Positions 49,985-59,040 of a stretch of 64,000 nt of DNA are shown one piece after another (the stretch's first letter is position 1; the number at the start of each line of letters is the position of its first letter). The position numbers were made by a program, and so were the translations under genes. Where the stretch lies: contig NZ_CANMDB010000014.1 in NCBI RefSeq assembly GCF_947496515.1, positions 1 to 64,000 on the forward strand, in the 5' to 3' direction. This DNA comes from an uncultured Roseobacter sp. (GTDB taxonomy: Bacteria > Pseudomonadota > Alphaproteobacteria > Rhodobacterales > Rhodobacteraceae). The notes under the pieces were generated by a model that had not been told where the DNA came from, did not search any database, and saw only the letters and a list, made by a program, of their open reading frames with translations.

Positions 49985-50978
49985 GGCGTTCGACGACGTA
50001 ATCGGCCAGATCGCTCAACATCGCCTTGATCGGATGGGATGGGAGAGGGTCCAACGCGGTGCGCGCCTTGGCGGCCCAGGCGCGGGCCGCGGCAGCGGTA
50101 TCCGTCAGCGCACCGTGCTTGCGCAACAGGGCCTGTGCGGTCGCCAGATCCGCGTCCGTCTGCTGTCCCTTTTCGATGGTGCGCTGCCAGAACGCGCGCT
50201 CTTCCGTATCTGCCCTGGCCACGGCCTTGATCAGCGGCAGGGTCAGCTTGCGTTCGCGGAAGTCATCCCCGAGGTTCTTGCCGGTCGCGCCGCTATCACC
50301 TTGGAAATCCAGAAGATCATCCACGATCTGGAAGGCGATGCCAAGTGCGTCCCCATAGGCATATAGCGCGCGGACGTGCGCCTCTGGCGCGCCCGCGATG
50401 ACCCCGCCGACCTCTGTCGCAGCCGAAAATAGTGCGGCGGTCTTGCCGCGCACCACCTGCAGGTAGATCGCTTCGGTGGTTGCCAGATCCTGGCTTGCCG
50501 TCAGTTGGAGAACCTCTCCTTCAGCAATGGTGGCAGATGCGTTTGATAGAATATCGAGCACGCGCAGCGAACCCGTTTCCACCATCAGCTGAAAGCTGCG
50601 GGAAAAAAGGTAATCGCCGACCAGTACCGATGATTTGTTGTCCCAGAGCAGGTTCGCCGTCGGCCGCCCGCGACGCTGGCCGCTTTCGTCCACCACATCA
50701 TCGTGCAGCAGTGTCGCCGTGTGGATAAACTCCACCGTGGCGGCGAGGTTGATGTGAAAAGGCCCGTCGTAGCCACAGAGCCGTGCTGCCGCCAGCGTCA
50801 GCATCGGGCGCAACCGTTTGCCGCCTGCATCCACCAGATGGGCGGTTACTTCGGGGATGCGGGGCGCATGCTCGGACGCCATGCGCTCGCGGATGAGACG
50901 ATTGACCGCAGCCATTTCCTCGGTGAGGTATTCTGCCATGCGATCATGTGGTTTCTGGGAATTCTCGGTGTGTAGCAT
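49977..50978 (-). CDS. Long-chain polyprenyl diphosphate synthase (octa/decaprenyl, IspB type)
   Basis: A 333-residue all-helical prenyltransferase supplying the ubiquinone side chain. The first aspartate-rich motif is LLHDDVVDESGQRRGRPTAN; the second is QIVDDLLDFQGD. GGKRLRPMLTL lies near the N-terminus. Chain length (eight in most, ten in many alphaproteobacteria) cannot be told from these motifs by eye. ATG 50978 is chosen over TTG 50981. Convergent with ispE, its partner pathway. Confidence 0.94.
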   Translation of the reverse strand: MLHTENSQKPHDRMAEYLTEEMAAVNRLIRERMASEHAPRIPEVTAHLVDAGGKRLRPMLTLAAARLCGYDGPFHINLAATVEFIHTATLLHDDVVDESGQRRGRPTANLLWDNKSSVLVGDYLFSRSFQLMVETGSLRVLDILSNASATIAEGEVLQLTASQDLATTEAIYLQVVRGKTAALFSAATEVGGVIAGAPEAHVRALYAYGDALGIAFQIVDDLLDFQGDSGATGKNLGDDFRERKLTLPLIKAVARADTEERAFWQRTIEKGQQTDADLATAQALLRKHGALTDTAAAARAWAAKARTALDPLPSHPIKAMLSDLADYVVERLN

Positions 50979-51033
50979 CAACTTCCCGTATGCAGGCTCG
51001 ACATCCAGATCGGCTTGCCCTTAGATCCCTGAT

Positions 51034-51249
51034 ATGAAGGAACTTTTGCGCAGCACGGATCCCACGATCATCGCCTTTGCCACCGCCCTTCTCCAAGGGG
51101 AGGATATAGACTGCTTTGAGTTGGACGTAAATATGAGCGTGCTGGAGGGAGGCATCGGAATCTTCCCGCGCAGGCTGATGGTGCGCACCGAAGATCACGA
51201 TGCCGCGAGCCGCGTGATGACCGATAACGACATTCCTCTGGGACGATGA
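51034..51249 (+). CDS. DUF2007 small protein
   Basis: A 71-residue protein with the DUF2007 pattern: MKELLRSTDPTIIAFATALLQGEDIDCFELD at the start and a GIFPRRLMVRTEDHDAASRVM core. The fold resembles PII-like or signal-transducing domains; the function is unknown. It overlaps the methyltransferase gene by four bases (ATGA) and is divergent from the prenyl synthase. Confidence 0.9.
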   Translation: MKELLRSTDPTIIAFATALLQGEDIDCFELDVNMSVLEGGIGIFPRRLMVRTEDHDAASRVMTDNDIPLGR

Positions 51250-51986
51250 CGGAAGAGGTCACGCGGGATGCCTTTCTGGGCGGCCGCGTGCAGCTGTGGC
51301 AGCCGCGCGATGGCTTTCGGGCAGGGAACGATTCGGTGCTGCTGGCCGCCAGTGTCTCGGCGAGCCAGGGTCAGACGGTGCTGGATCTGGGGTGCGGGGT
51401 GGGGGCGGCGGCTTTGTGCTTGCGCGCGCGTGTGCCGGGGCTCCGGCTGACGGGGGTCGAGATCCAGCCGCGCGATGCAGCACTTGCCAGGCGCAACGGC
51501 GGTCCCGCGTTCGAAGTCATCACCGCGGATATCGCCGCGCTGCCCCCGACGCTTTTGCAACGGCAGTTCGATCACGTCCTGACCAATCCACCCTACTATG
51601 ACCGCAGGGCGAGCCGGTCAGCCCTTGGCACCGAGCGTGAGTGCGCTCTTGGCGAGACGACGCCGTTGTCGTTCTGGGTCAAAGCCGCGTGCAAACGTCT
51701 CAGGCCAAAGGGTTATCTGCACCTTATCCATCTGGCTGAACGTCTGCCCGACATCCTCGATGCGCTGCCGTCCGGGATGGGCAGTGTAGAGGTGCTGCCG
51801 ATCGCTGCACGAACCGGGCGGTCCGCGGACCGCATCATCCTGCGTGCCCGAAAGAATGGTCGGGCTGCGTTCACGTTGCACAGCCCATTGATCATGCACG
51901 AGGGCGCGGATCACGTCTCGGACGCGGAAAGCTATGTCGCGGAGGTGCGGGCGGTGCTGCGTGACGGGGCTGCGTTGGAATTCTGA
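51246..51986 (+). CDS. TrmN6-like tRNA1(Val) adenine-N6 methyltransferase
   Basis: A 246-residue SAM-dependent enzyme. The SAM motif VLDLGCGVGAAALCL and the adenine-N6 catalytic motif NPPY (HVLTNPPYYDRR) identify the TrmN6/YfiC group, preceded by the typical LWQPRDGFRAGNDSVLLAA. Probably methylates A37 of tRNA-Val, although other adenine-N6 substrates are possible. It is translationally coupled to the DUF2007 gene. Confidence 0.88.
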   Translation: MTEEVTRDAFLGGRVQLWQPRDGFRAGNDSVLLAASVSASQGQTVLDLGCGVGAAALCLRARVPGLRLTGVEIQPRDAALARRNGGPAFEVITADIAALPPTLLQRQFDHVLTNPPYYDRRASRSALGTERECALGETTPLSFWVKAACKRLRPKGYLHLIHLAERLPDILDALPSGMGSVEVLPIAARTGRSADRIILRARKNGRAAFTLHSPLIMHEGADHVSDAESYVAEVRAVLRDGAALEF

Positions 51987-52096
51987 GGCATGTTAATACA
52001 ATTTTAACGGGTGGGGTGGCCAACTCACGGTAGAGGCGTGACTCGGCGCACGAGGTGTGCTCAACTGAACGTCTAGCTTGCAAACAGGAGGAATGA

Positions 52097-52261
52097 ATGA
52101 GCGTTACTGCGCATGTCGACCAGCTGAAGAAAAAGCACCAGACCCTGAGCGAAGCCGTAGAAGAGGCGCAGCGCGCCCCCGGATCCGATCGCCTCGCCAT
52201 CGCCGACCTGAAAAAGCAGAAGTTACGTCTCAAAGAAGAAATCACGCGGTTGTCGAGTTAG
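52097..52261 (+). CDS. DUF465/YdcH-like small coiled-coil protein
   Basis: A 54-residue helical protein, short enough to be missed by automatic callers: MSVTAHVDQLKKKHQTLSEA at the start and IADLKKQKLRLKEEITRL at the end. This is the DUF465 (YdcH) pattern of two helices. A strong AGGAGGAATG ribosome site sits just before it; the ATG at 52093 is out of frame. Function unknown. It is convergent with the EamA gene. Confidence 0.88.
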   Translation: MSVTAHVDQLKKKHQTLSEAVEEAQRAPGSDRLAIADLKKQKLRLKEEITRLSS

Positions 52262-52331
52262 ACAACCCAGACGACCCTGCGCCGACCGACGGGGCTGCTC
52301 TGCGTCCGTGTTGTTGTAACAGCCCTTCGAT

Positions 52332-53201
52332 CTAGTCAGGAGACCGAAAGCTGGCGCGTGCGGCAATGGCCGCGCCGCCGGTGATTAGAACAGCCGCAAC
52401 GCTCAGCTGGGGCGAAAATGCGGCGGTGCCTGCCAGTATCAGTACCAGCGTTGACAGCAGGGGAGCCGCGTAAGATGCGGCGCCTAGCAGTTGAATGTCG
52501 CCTTTCTTCATGCCGATGTCCCATATGAAGAAGGCAAAGCCGACCGGCCCCAGACCCAGCAGGATCGTCGCGACCCATGCGGTGAGCGAGGGCGGCCAGA
52601 TTGTCTGTTCGAACATCAGGTGAAGCGGAAGCGACAGCGCTGCTGACCCGATGCAGAAAATCGCCACCGTCTCGGTGGGGGCGGCACCGACGTATCGTGA
52701 GAGGACGGAGTAGCTGGACCATGTCAGCGCGCAGATGAGCGCAAGGGCATACCCCGGCAGATGCCCCGCGGACAGGCCGCCACTGTCTCCCGCGATGATC
52801 AGTGCCGCCCCGGCGAACCCGATCAGCGCACCCAGCAGATGACCGGGACGGACCCGTTCACCGGGAAGCAGCCCTGACATCACGACGATGAGCAATGGCC
52901 AAAGATAGGCGATCAACCCGGCCTCGGCCGCGGGTGCGAGACGTAGGGCCGAGAAATAGAGCGCGTGGTACCCGAAAAGTCCCAATGTACCAAAGAGATA
53001 GACTCTCAGCGGCACAGCGCGCAGTCGCGATAGCCCCCCTGTCCAGAGCATCCAGACCAAGCCGCAACTGCCCCCGATGGCAAAGCACAGCGTGTTGAGC
53101 AGGAGCGGCGGCGTCGGTGCGGATTTTACGGTCAAGAGCGCCAGTAGCGCCCAGAGGATGACCGCGCCAAATCCGATACCGGTCGCTCGGGCCTGGGTCA
53201 T
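52332..53201 (-). CDS. EamA/DMT-family transporter, YddG-like
   Basis: A 289-residue ten-helix membrane protein. The first repeat shows GFGAVILWALLALLTV and ALYFSALRLAPAAEAGLIAYLWPLL; the second shows ALTWSSYSVLSRYVG and FFIWDIGMKKGDIQLLGAASYAAPLLS, which is typical of the aromatic amino acid exporter YddG group. Export of aromatic or related amino acids is likely but not certain. The ATG at 53201 overlaps the LysR stop by four bases, so the regulator and transporter are co-transcribed. Confidence 0.88.
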   Translation of the reverse strand: MTQARATGIGFGAVILWALLALLTVKSAPTPPLLLNTLCFAIGGSCGLVWMLWTGGLSRLRAVPLRVYLFGTLGLFGYHALYFSALRLAPAAEAGLIAYLWPLLIVVMSGLLPGERVRPGHLLGALIGFAGAALIIAGDSGGLSAGHLPGYALALICALTWSSYSVLSRYVGAAPTETVAIFCIGSAALSLPLHLMFEQTIWPPSLTAWVATILLGLGPVGFAFFIWDIGMKKGDIQLLGAASYAAPLLSTLVLILAGTAAFSPQLSVAAVLITGGAAIAARASFRSPD

Positions 53202-54142
53202 GGGGCCGTGTCCGCCGGGTCGATGATCGTCAGCCCCGCTGTGATATGGGCCATCTTTTCGATCTCCGCACAAATCCAGTCGCGGAAGGCTCTGACATGT
53301 GGGCGGTTCTCGGTGCCCTTGGGGCAGAGGAACCGGAACCGTGCCCCGGTTGCGATGGCCACACCATAGGGGCTCACCAACCGGCCTTCGTCGATGTCCT
53401 TGACCACCAGAGCCCGCCGCCCCAGCACCACGCCCACACCGGCAAGAGCTGCGTCCACCGCATGGTCGGCCTGGCTGAAACGGGGGCCGTGGTCCGGATC
53501 ATGATCGACGCCCACGGCCGCAAACCAGGCTTTCCAATCACAGGGTGGATCCAGAAACTTGATCGAATCGTCAAAGATGAGCGGCGCCTTGGTCAGGCTT
53601 TGAGGATCCGGGAATTGCGCGGCCAGCGCGGGGGTCATAACCGGCGCCAACCATTCATCCGCAAGCGGCAGACTGTAAAGCTGATCATCACTACGCCGAC
53701 CAAAGCGGATTGCCACGTCGATGGCGTCGCGCCCGAAGTCCATGATCCGCAGCGACGCGGAAAAGCGCAGCTCAATCTCCGGGTGTGCCTGCGCAAATTC
53801 ATACAGCCGCGGCGCAAGCCATTTGGCGGTAAACGCAGGCCCTGCGGTGATCGTGAGCGATTGGTCATCTTGCAGCCGCTGGACCCGACGCCAGGCGTTG
53901 GCCAGCGTTTGAAAAGCGTCAGCGGCTCCCGGGGCTAGGGCAGCACCCGCTTCGGTCAACTCCACCGCACGGTTCAGGCGCCTGAACAGCGCTGTGCCCA
54001 GATGCTCTTCCAGCGACTTGATCTGAAAACTGAGCGCTGCCGGTGTGACAGACAATTCCTCTGCCGCCTTCGCAAAAGACATGTGTCGCGCAGCAGCATC
54101 AAAGGCGCGCAAGGCGGTGAGGGGGGGTAGCCGGTCTGCCAT
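53198..54142 (-). CDS. LysR-family transcriptional regulator, GcvA type
   Basis: A 314-residue regulator. The N-terminal helix-turn-helix is the GcvA form: LPPLTALRAFDAAARHMSFAKAAEELSVTPAALSFQIKSLE. The effector domain contains ITAGPAFTAKWLAPRL and DVAIRFGRRSDD. It likely controls itself, the following EamA transporter and possibly the divergent 39-residue gene. The divergent gap (54143-54247) has two related words, TTATCTGAAG and TCATCTGAGG, that might be binding half-sites. Confidence 0.92.
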   Translation of the reverse strand: MADRLPPLTALRAFDAAARHMSFAKAAEELSVTPAALSFQIKSLEEHLGTALFRRLNRAVELTEAGAALAPGAADAFQTLANAWRRVQRLQDDQSLTITAGPAFTAKWLAPRLYEFAQAHPEIELRFSASLRIMDFGRDAIDVAIRFGRRSDDQLYSLPLADEWLAPVMTPALAAQFPDPQSLTKAPLIFDDSIKFLDPPCDWKAWFAAVGVDHDPDHGPRFSQADHAVDAALAGVGVVLGRRALVVKDIDEGRLVSPYGVAIATGARFRFLCPKGTENRPHVRAFRDWICAEIEKMAHITAGLTIIDPADTAP

Positions 54143-54247
54143 GTTCAGTTAAGTACAGCTTATCTGAAGCGATGAGAAGTCTCGTTTGTCAGGATGGTTG
54201 GGAGTTGCCATCTTGGGTTCAGAACAGATCATCTGAGGAGAGACAAG

Positions 54248-54367
54248 ATGTTTGAAGCAACCACAGATAGCCGTACCCGGGATGCCATGCAGCGTGCCCA
54301 TGAGGTCCGCGGCGAAGTCTTCAAGGATGCTTGGGCTTGGCTGTTCCCCGCGGCACGCCAAACCTGA
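54248..54367 (+). CDS. 39-residue microprotein divergent from the LysR gene
   Basis: A short frame with a strong AGGAGAG ribosome site six bases before the ATG and a perfect intrinsic terminator 14 bases after its stop, which together argue for a real gene. The product starts MFEATTDSRTRDAMQRAHEV and has a tryptophan-rich end (KDAWAWLFPAA), likely one amphipathic helix. I do not recognise a named family. It could be a small regulator, a membrane-surface peptide, or the target of the LysR regulator. Confidence 0.65.
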   Translation: MFEATTDSRTRDAMQRAHEVRGEVFKDAWAWLFPAARQT

Positions 54368-54380
54368 TGCAAGCCTGTAG

Positions 54381-54411
54381 AAAAGGGCCGGCGCGTATCA
54401 CCGGCCCTTTT
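54381..54411. terminator. Bidirectional intrinsic terminator
   Basis: AAAAGGGCCGG (54381-54391) and CCGGCCCTTTT (54401-54411) form an 11-pair perfect stem with a nine-base loop. The flanking A and T tracts serve both the 39-residue gene on the plus strand and phbB on the minus strand. Confidence 0.95.
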
Positions 54412-54415
54412 GTGA

Positions 54416-55138
54416 TCAGACGAAGAACTGTGCCCCATTGGCGGAAATAGTGGAACCGTTGATGAAACCGGCGTCATCGGAGGCCAGAAACACCACGCAG
54501 CGCGCGATTTCTTCCGGCTCGCCCAGACGGCCCGCAGGGATCTGACCGATGATCGACTCGCGGACTTTTTCTGGAACAGCCATGACCATTTCGGTCGCGA
54601 TGTAGCCGGGGCAGATCGCGTTGGCGGTGATCCCCGCGCGCGCACCTTCCTGAGCCAGGGATTTCACGATGCCCAGATCGCCTGCCTTTGTTGCCGCATA
54701 GTTCACCTGCGCGAATTGTCCCTTTTGGCCGTTGATCGAGCTGATGACGATCACACGCCCGAACTTGCGCTCCCGCATGCCGGGCCAGATCGGGTGCACG
54801 GTATTGAAAACGCCGGTCAGGTTGGTGTCGATCACTTCCTGCCACTGCTCCGGCGTCATCTTGTGGAAGGGCGCGTCCCGGGTGATGCCCGCGTTTGCGA
54901 CGACGACGTCGATAGGGCCCAAGTCCGCTTCAACCGATGCGATTCCGTCCTTGCAGGCGCCGTAGTCCGAGACATTCCACTTGTAGGTTTTTATGCCGCT
55001 TTCGTCCGTGAATTTCGCGGCGGCTTCGTCATTGCCCGCATAGGTTGCGGCGACGCTGTAGCCTGCGTCTTTCAACGCATTTGAGATCGACGCGCCGATG
55101 CCTCGGCTGCCTCCGGTGACAAGAGCGACACGGGACAT
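54416..55138 (-). CDS. phbB: Acetoacetyl-CoA reductase PhbB
   Basis: A 240-residue short-chain dehydrogenase that reduces acetoacetyl-CoA to (R)-3-hydroxybutyryl-CoA with NADPH, for polyhydroxybutyrate. The cofactor motif is VTGGSRGIGASI, VVVANAGITRDAPFHKMTPEQWQEVIDTNL is the classic block, and the catalytic Ser-Tyr-Lys lie in VISSINGQKGQFAQVNYAATKAG. A strong AGGAGG site precedes the ATG. It follows phbA by 124 bases that contain two hairpins. No phaC synthase is in the window. Confidence 0.97.
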   Translation of the reverse strand: MSRVALVTGGSRGIGASISNALKDAGYSVAATYAGNDEAAAKFTDESGIKTYKWNVSDYGACKDGIASVEADLGPIDVVVANAGITRDAPFHKMTPEQWQEVIDTNLTGVFNTVHPIWPGMRERKFGRVIVISSINGQKGQFAQVNYAATKAGDLGIVKSLAQEGARAGITANAICPGYIATEMVMAVPEKVRESIIGQIPAGRLGEPEEIARCVVFLASDDAGFINGSTISANGAQFFV

Positions 55139-55188
55139 AGGGAATCCTCCTCAGTTTTTTCTGATAATCTTGTTAGGCAGTTGATGTG

Positions 55189-55254
55189 GGCAGCGCAACA
55201 ATATTACGCAGCGCTGCCGTCAATCATACAGTGCATGGCTGTGGTCAGCCATGC
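55189..55254 (-). promoter_or_regulatory. Two hairpins in the phbA-phbB gap, possible PhaR-type control region
   Basis: GCATGGCTG/CAGCCATGC (55233-55254, nine pairs, four-base loop) is followed on the transcript by GGCAGCGC/GCGCTGCC (55189-55218, eight pairs, 14-base loop). They could attenuate or process the phbA-phbB message. The TGC-rich words also resemble binding sites of PhaR from Paracoccus; this is inference. Confidence 0.5.
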
Positions 55255-55262
55255 GAGATGGC

Positions 55263-56438
55263 TCAGGAGCGTTCAAGGCACATGGCGACACCCATGCCGC
55301 CGCCGATGCAGAGCGTGGCGAGGCCCTTCTTGGCGTCGCGCCGTTTCATCTCGAACAGCAGAGTGTTGAGAATGCGCGCGCCAGAGGCGCCGATGGGGTG
55401 GCCGATGGCAATGGCGCCACCGTTGACATTCACCACGTCCGGGTTCCAGCCCATGTCCTTGTTGACGGCGCACGCCTGCGCCGCAAAAGCCTCGTTTGCC
55501 TCGACCAGATCCAGATCCTCGGCTTTCCAGCCCGCTTTCTCCAACGCCTTGCGGCTGGCAAAGATCGGTCCGGCGCCCATGATGGACGGGTCGAGCCCCA
55601 CTGTCGCAAAGCTCGCGATCCGGGCCAGCGGCTCGATACCGCGTTTCTCGGCCTCATCCGCCGACATCAGAAGTGCCGCGGCAGCGCCGTCGTTGAGGCC
55701 AGAGGCATTGGCTGCGGTGACCGACCCGTCCTTGGTGAAGGCGGGTCTCAGTTTCTGCATCGCGTCGATTGTCGCGCCGTGACGGATGTATTCGTCCTGG
55801 TCGACAACCGTATCGCCTTTGCGCCCTTTGACCGTGAAAGCCATGATCTCGTCCGCGAACTTTCCGGCCTTTTGTGCCGCTTCGGCCTTGTTCTGGGAGG
55901 CGACGGCGAATTCGTCCTGCTGTTCCCGCCCGATTTGCCATTTCTCGGCGACATTCTCGGCGGTCTGGCCCATGTGGTAGCCGTTGAAGGCATCCCAAAG
56001 GCCGTCGCGGATCATCGTGTCGATGTACTTGACGTCACCCATCTTGTGCCCGGCGCGCAGGGGGGCCGCGTGGGGCGACAGGGTCATGTTTTCCTGACCG
56101 CCGGCTGCAACGATCTCTGCATCGCCCAGTTGTATGTGTTGTGCCGCGAGCGCAACCGCACGTAGGCCGGACCCACAGACCTGGTTGATGGTCCAGGCCG
56201 CACTTTCCTGCGGCAGACCCGCGTTGATATGTGCCTGACGGGCGGGGTTCTGGCCTTGCGCCGCGGTCAGCACCTGCCCGAGGATCGTCTCGGACACGTC
56301 GGCACTCTCCACACCCGCGCGTGCGACAATCTCTTTCAGCACGGCCGCGCCGAGATCATGCGCCGGAGTGGTTGCGAAAGATCCGCCGAAACTGCCAACG
56401 GCGGTACGAGCTGCAGAAGCGATAACGACATTCGTCAT
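55263..56438 (-). CDS. phbA: Acetyl-CoA C-acetyltransferase (beta-ketothiolase) PhbA
   Basis: A 391-residue thiolase that condenses two acetyl-CoA to acetoacetyl-CoA. The acyl-enzyme cysteine lies in [17 protein letters not shown], the catalytic His in [20 protein letters not shown], and the C-terminal Cys in [20 protein letters not shown] 56438 begins the family N-terminus [19 protein letters not shown], after an AAAGGA site. With phbB it makes the PHB precursor. Confidence 0.97.
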   Translation of the reverse strand: MTNVVIASAARTAVGSFGGSFATTPAHDLGAAVLKEIVARAGVESADVSETILGQVLTAAQGQNPARQAHINAGLPQESAAWTINQVCGSGLRAVALAAQHIQLGDAEIVAAGGQENMTLSPHAAPLRAGHKMGDVKYIDTMIRDGLWDAFNGYHMGQTAENVAEKWQIGREQQDEFAVASQNKAEAAQKAGKFADEIMAFTVKGRKGDTVVDQDEYIRHGATIDAMQKLRPAFTKDGSVTAANASGLNDGAAAALLMSADEAEKRGIEPLARIASFATVGLDPSIMGAGPIFASRKALEKAGWKAEDLDLVEANEAFAAQACAVNKDMGWNPDVVNVNGGAIAIGHPIGASGARILNTLLFEMKRRDAKKGLATLCIGGGMGVAMCLERS

Positions 56439-56598
56439 ATGGATTGGTCCTTTGCCAGTTCCGGAAAAGGGCAATCATTGGGACGCCAGTTCGATGGGCC
56501 CCCACCCCTCACCTGTCATGAGGGGTGCATAGCTCATTCGCTGCAGGGCAGCAACCGGATGGCACGGGCGCGCATCCGTCGGTCCGCGGAAACGGACG

Positions 56599-57441
56599 CT
56601 ATACACGTTCTTTCTTGGAGGTGTCGCGCAGCCAGTGCGGCCGGGTTGTGGCAGCCGCAAAGTAGTGGCCCTGCAGACAGTCGACCCCAAGCCTGATGAG
56701 CATCTCCGCGTCACGTTCGGTTTCCACGTACTCGGCGACAGTCAGCATGTCGAAGTGCTTTGCAATCGCTACGAGCGCCGCCGTCATCGCCTGGTTGTCC
56801 GGATCATCCGCGATCCCTTGCACGAATTGACCGTCGATCTTCAGGATATCGAAAAAGAAGTCCTTGAAGTACCGAAGCGCGGTATACCCTGCGCCAAAGT
56901 CATCCATGGCAAAACAGATCCCTTCGACCTGCAGCCGGTCCATGAAGTCCACGACCAGTTCCGGCACCATCATGGCCGAGCTTTCCGTGATCTCCAGGAT
57001 CAGCCGTTCGGCAATCAGCGGATCCCGTGTCAGCCACTGATCGAGCGTGCGGTTCCACTGCTGGTATCCGATAGACCGTGCGGACATGTTGATCGATAGG
57101 CGCAGGCCCGGGTTCTCGTGCAGGGCTTGCATCCCCAGACCGAGCGCAAGCGTGTCCAGCTGCCGACCCATCTCCGAGCTTTCGATCGTGTCCATAAAGT
57201 CGCCAGCCGGAATGACACGCCCTGTCGAATCGAGCACACGGATCAGCCCTTCGTAAAAGGCGACCTTGCCGGTTGCGCGAGCCTGCATGATGGGCTGAAA
57301 TGCGAGCAATATCTGTTTGTGCTTGATCGCCTCTGCAACCATTTGCATGGTACTGCGATCCCGTTGTGATACAGCAAATTGAAGCGGGTTTTCGGATCCC
57401 ACGGCGAGATCGGCAAACTTTCTTTTCCGGGGTCCGGGCAT
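56599..57441 (-). CDS. EAL-domain cyclic-di-GMP phosphodiesterase
   Basis: A 280-residue single-domain protein. The EAL signature is a variant (FYEGLIRV, keeping E-x-L-x-R), and the metal and catalytic residues look intact: LSINMSARS, EITES, MDDFGAGYTALRYF, LKIDGQFV, VAEYVETE and LQGHYFA. It should hydrolyse cyclic-di-GMP. No GGDEF or sensor domain is attached; a basic N-terminus (about 40 residues) precedes the domain. I chose ATG 57441 with GAGG five bases before it; a GTG at 57471 would add ten residues. Confidence 0.9.
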   Translation of the reverse strand: MPGPRKRKFADLAVGSENPLQFAVSQRDRSTMQMVAEAIKHKQILLAFQPIMQARATGKVAFYEGLIRVLDSTGRVIPAGDFMDTIESSEMGRQLDTLALGLGMQALHENPGLRLSINMSARSIGYQQWNRTLDQWLTRDPLIAERLILEITESSAMMVPELVVDFMDRLQVEGICFAMDDFGAGYTALRYFKDFFFDILKIDGQFVQGIADDPDNQAMTAALVAIAKHFDMLTVAEYVETERDAEMLIRLGVDCLQGHYFAAATTRPHWLRDTSKKERV

Positions 57442-57573
57442 CGCAACCTCATGTTCTGGCTTCTCCCTCACCCTGATGCTTCAGGTGCTAAAATCGCGTA
57501 AATATTCCTATTTTGTTCTAATTTTGTCTCGTTTAATCTATTGAAAAGTAAGGTAAACGAAAGGAAAACCCTG

Positions 57574-58143
57574 ATGGAGCGATGTGGCTGGGCCGGACCG
57601 GATCAAATCTATCTTGATTATCATGATACCGACTGGGGCGTTCCGGAATATGACAGTCGCGCGCTGTGGGAAAAACTGATCCTGGATGGTTTTCAGGCCG
57701 GGCTCAGCTGGATCACCATATTGAAAAAGCGAGAGAATTTCCGCACAGCCTTTGCGGGCTTCGATCCGGATGTGATTGCAGGCTGGGGCGCGGCGGAGGT
57801 CGACAGGCTGGTGACGGATCCCGGTATCATCCGGCACCGAGGCAAGATCGAAGCAACGATCGGCAACGCCCGGGCCTGGCAAAAGATAGAGGCAGAGGGC
57901 GGGTTCGACACCTTCTTGTGGAACTACATGGGGGGTGCACCGCTACAGAATAACTGGCAGACCCTCGAAGAGGTGCCCGCCTTCACGCCCTTATCCCAGC
58001 AGATATCCAAGGATCTCAAGGCCGCGGGCTTCCGATTCTGTGGCCCGACGATCGTCTACGCCTTCATGCAGGCGGTCGGCATGGTGAACGATCATCTGGT
58101 CACCTGCCCGCGCCATGCAGAAGTTGCCGCCATGAGACGTTGA
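57574..58143 (+). CDS. tag: DNA-3-methyladenine glycosylase I
   Basis: A 189-residue repair enzyme removing 3-methyladenine. MERCGWAGPDQIYLDYHDTDWGVP provides the first zinc ligands (Cys4 and the His of YHD), and the C-terminal MVNDHLVTCPRH supplies the second His and Cys. The motif FQAGLSWITILKKRENFR is the family core. I chose ATG 57574 after AAAGGAAAA, since the zinc Cys is the fourth residue in the family. It is divergent from the EAL gene across an A/T-rich gap. Confidence 0.95.
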   Translation: MERCGWAGPDQIYLDYHDTDWGVPEYDSRALWEKLILDGFQAGLSWITILKKRENFRTAFAGFDPDVIAGWGAAEVDRLVTDPGIIRHRGKIEATIGNARAWQKIEAEGGFDTFLWNYMGGAPLQNNWQTLEEVPAFTPLSQQISKDLKAAGFRFCGPTIVYAFMQAVGMVNDHLVTCPRHAEVAAMRR

Positions 58144-58278
58144 CACCGGTTTCAGGCGCAGTATAAGCGCGGCTTCATTGGTGTTGGTGGCCCCCGCGAG
58201 GGGATGCCTGTCGGGTCTTCGGACCAGAGGACAACGCCCTTCATCGCCCGAGAGGGCCACATCGGAAGGATATCAGCC

Positions 58279-58899
58279 GTGACCAAACGCACCGCTGCCA
58301 AATACAAGATCGACCGCCGCATGGGCGAAAACATCTGGGGCCGCCCCAAGTCTCCCGTCAATCGCCGTGAGTACGGCCCCGGCCAACACGGCCAGCGCCG
58401 CAAGGGTAAGCTGAGCGATTTCGGCATCCAGTTGCGCGCCAAGCAAAAGCTCAAAGGCTACTACGGCGACCTGACCGAAAAGCAGTTCCGCCGCATCTAT
58501 GCGGAGGCCGAGCGGGTCAAGGGCGACACCGGTGAGAACCTGATCGGTCTGCTGGAGCGTCGTTTGGACGCCGTCGTCTACCGCGCGAAACTCGTGCCGA
58601 CCGTCTTTGCGGCCCGTCAGTTCGTCAACCACAAGCATGTCCGCGTGAACGGCAAGATCGTCAACATCCCCTCCTACCGCGTGAAAGAGGGTGACGTGAT
58701 CGAGGTCCGCGACCGGTCCAAGCAAATGGCCGCACTCATCGAGGCCACGCAGCTGCCCGAGCGTGACGTGCCCGACTACATCGAAGCGGACCATTCCAAG
58801 ATGGCGGCAACCTTCGTGCGGACGCCTGCGCTTGGGGACGTGCCCTATCCGGTGATGATGGAGCCAAACCTCGTCGTGGAATTCTACGCGAAGAACTAA
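58279..58899 (+). CDS. rpsD: 30S ribosomal protein S4
   Basis: A 206-residue primary rRNA-binding protein of the small subunit. Landmarks are [44 protein letters not shown], and the S4 domain [24 protein letters not shown] with [19 protein letters not shown]. The start is GTG 58279, nine bases after GGAAGGA, giving the normal [10 protein letters not shown]-terminus; upstream codons are not conserved. It is a single-gene unit here, with a 135-base leader and a strong terminator. Confidence 0.98.
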   Translation: MTKRTAAKYKIDRRMGENIWGRPKSPVNRREYGPGQHGQRRKGKLSDFGIQLRAKQKLKGYYGDLTEKQFRRIYAEAERVKGDTGENLIGLLERRLDAVVYRAKLVPTVFAARQFVNHKHVRVNGKIVNIPSYRVKEGDVIEVRDRSKQMAALIEATQLPERDVPDYIEADHSKMAATFVRTPALGDVPYPVMMEPNLVVEFYAKN

Positions 58900-58926
58900 G
58901 GTCCTTCGCCGAACCAATAGCCTTGG

Positions 58927-58961
58927 GGGCCGCGCGGGATCAGACCGGCGCGGCCCTTTTT
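58927..58961 (+). terminator. Intrinsic terminator of rpsD
   Basis: GGGCCGCGC (58927-58935) pairs perfectly with GCGCGGCCC (58948-58956) around a 12-base loop, followed by five T residues. It lies 27 bases after the rpsD stop. Confidence 0.93.
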
Positions 58962-59040
58962 GCGTGTCGTGCAGGCCGAGATCCCGCTGGTACCCCCCGG
59001 TGCGCCCCGCTAACCTCCGCCCGACAGGAGAGATAACACA

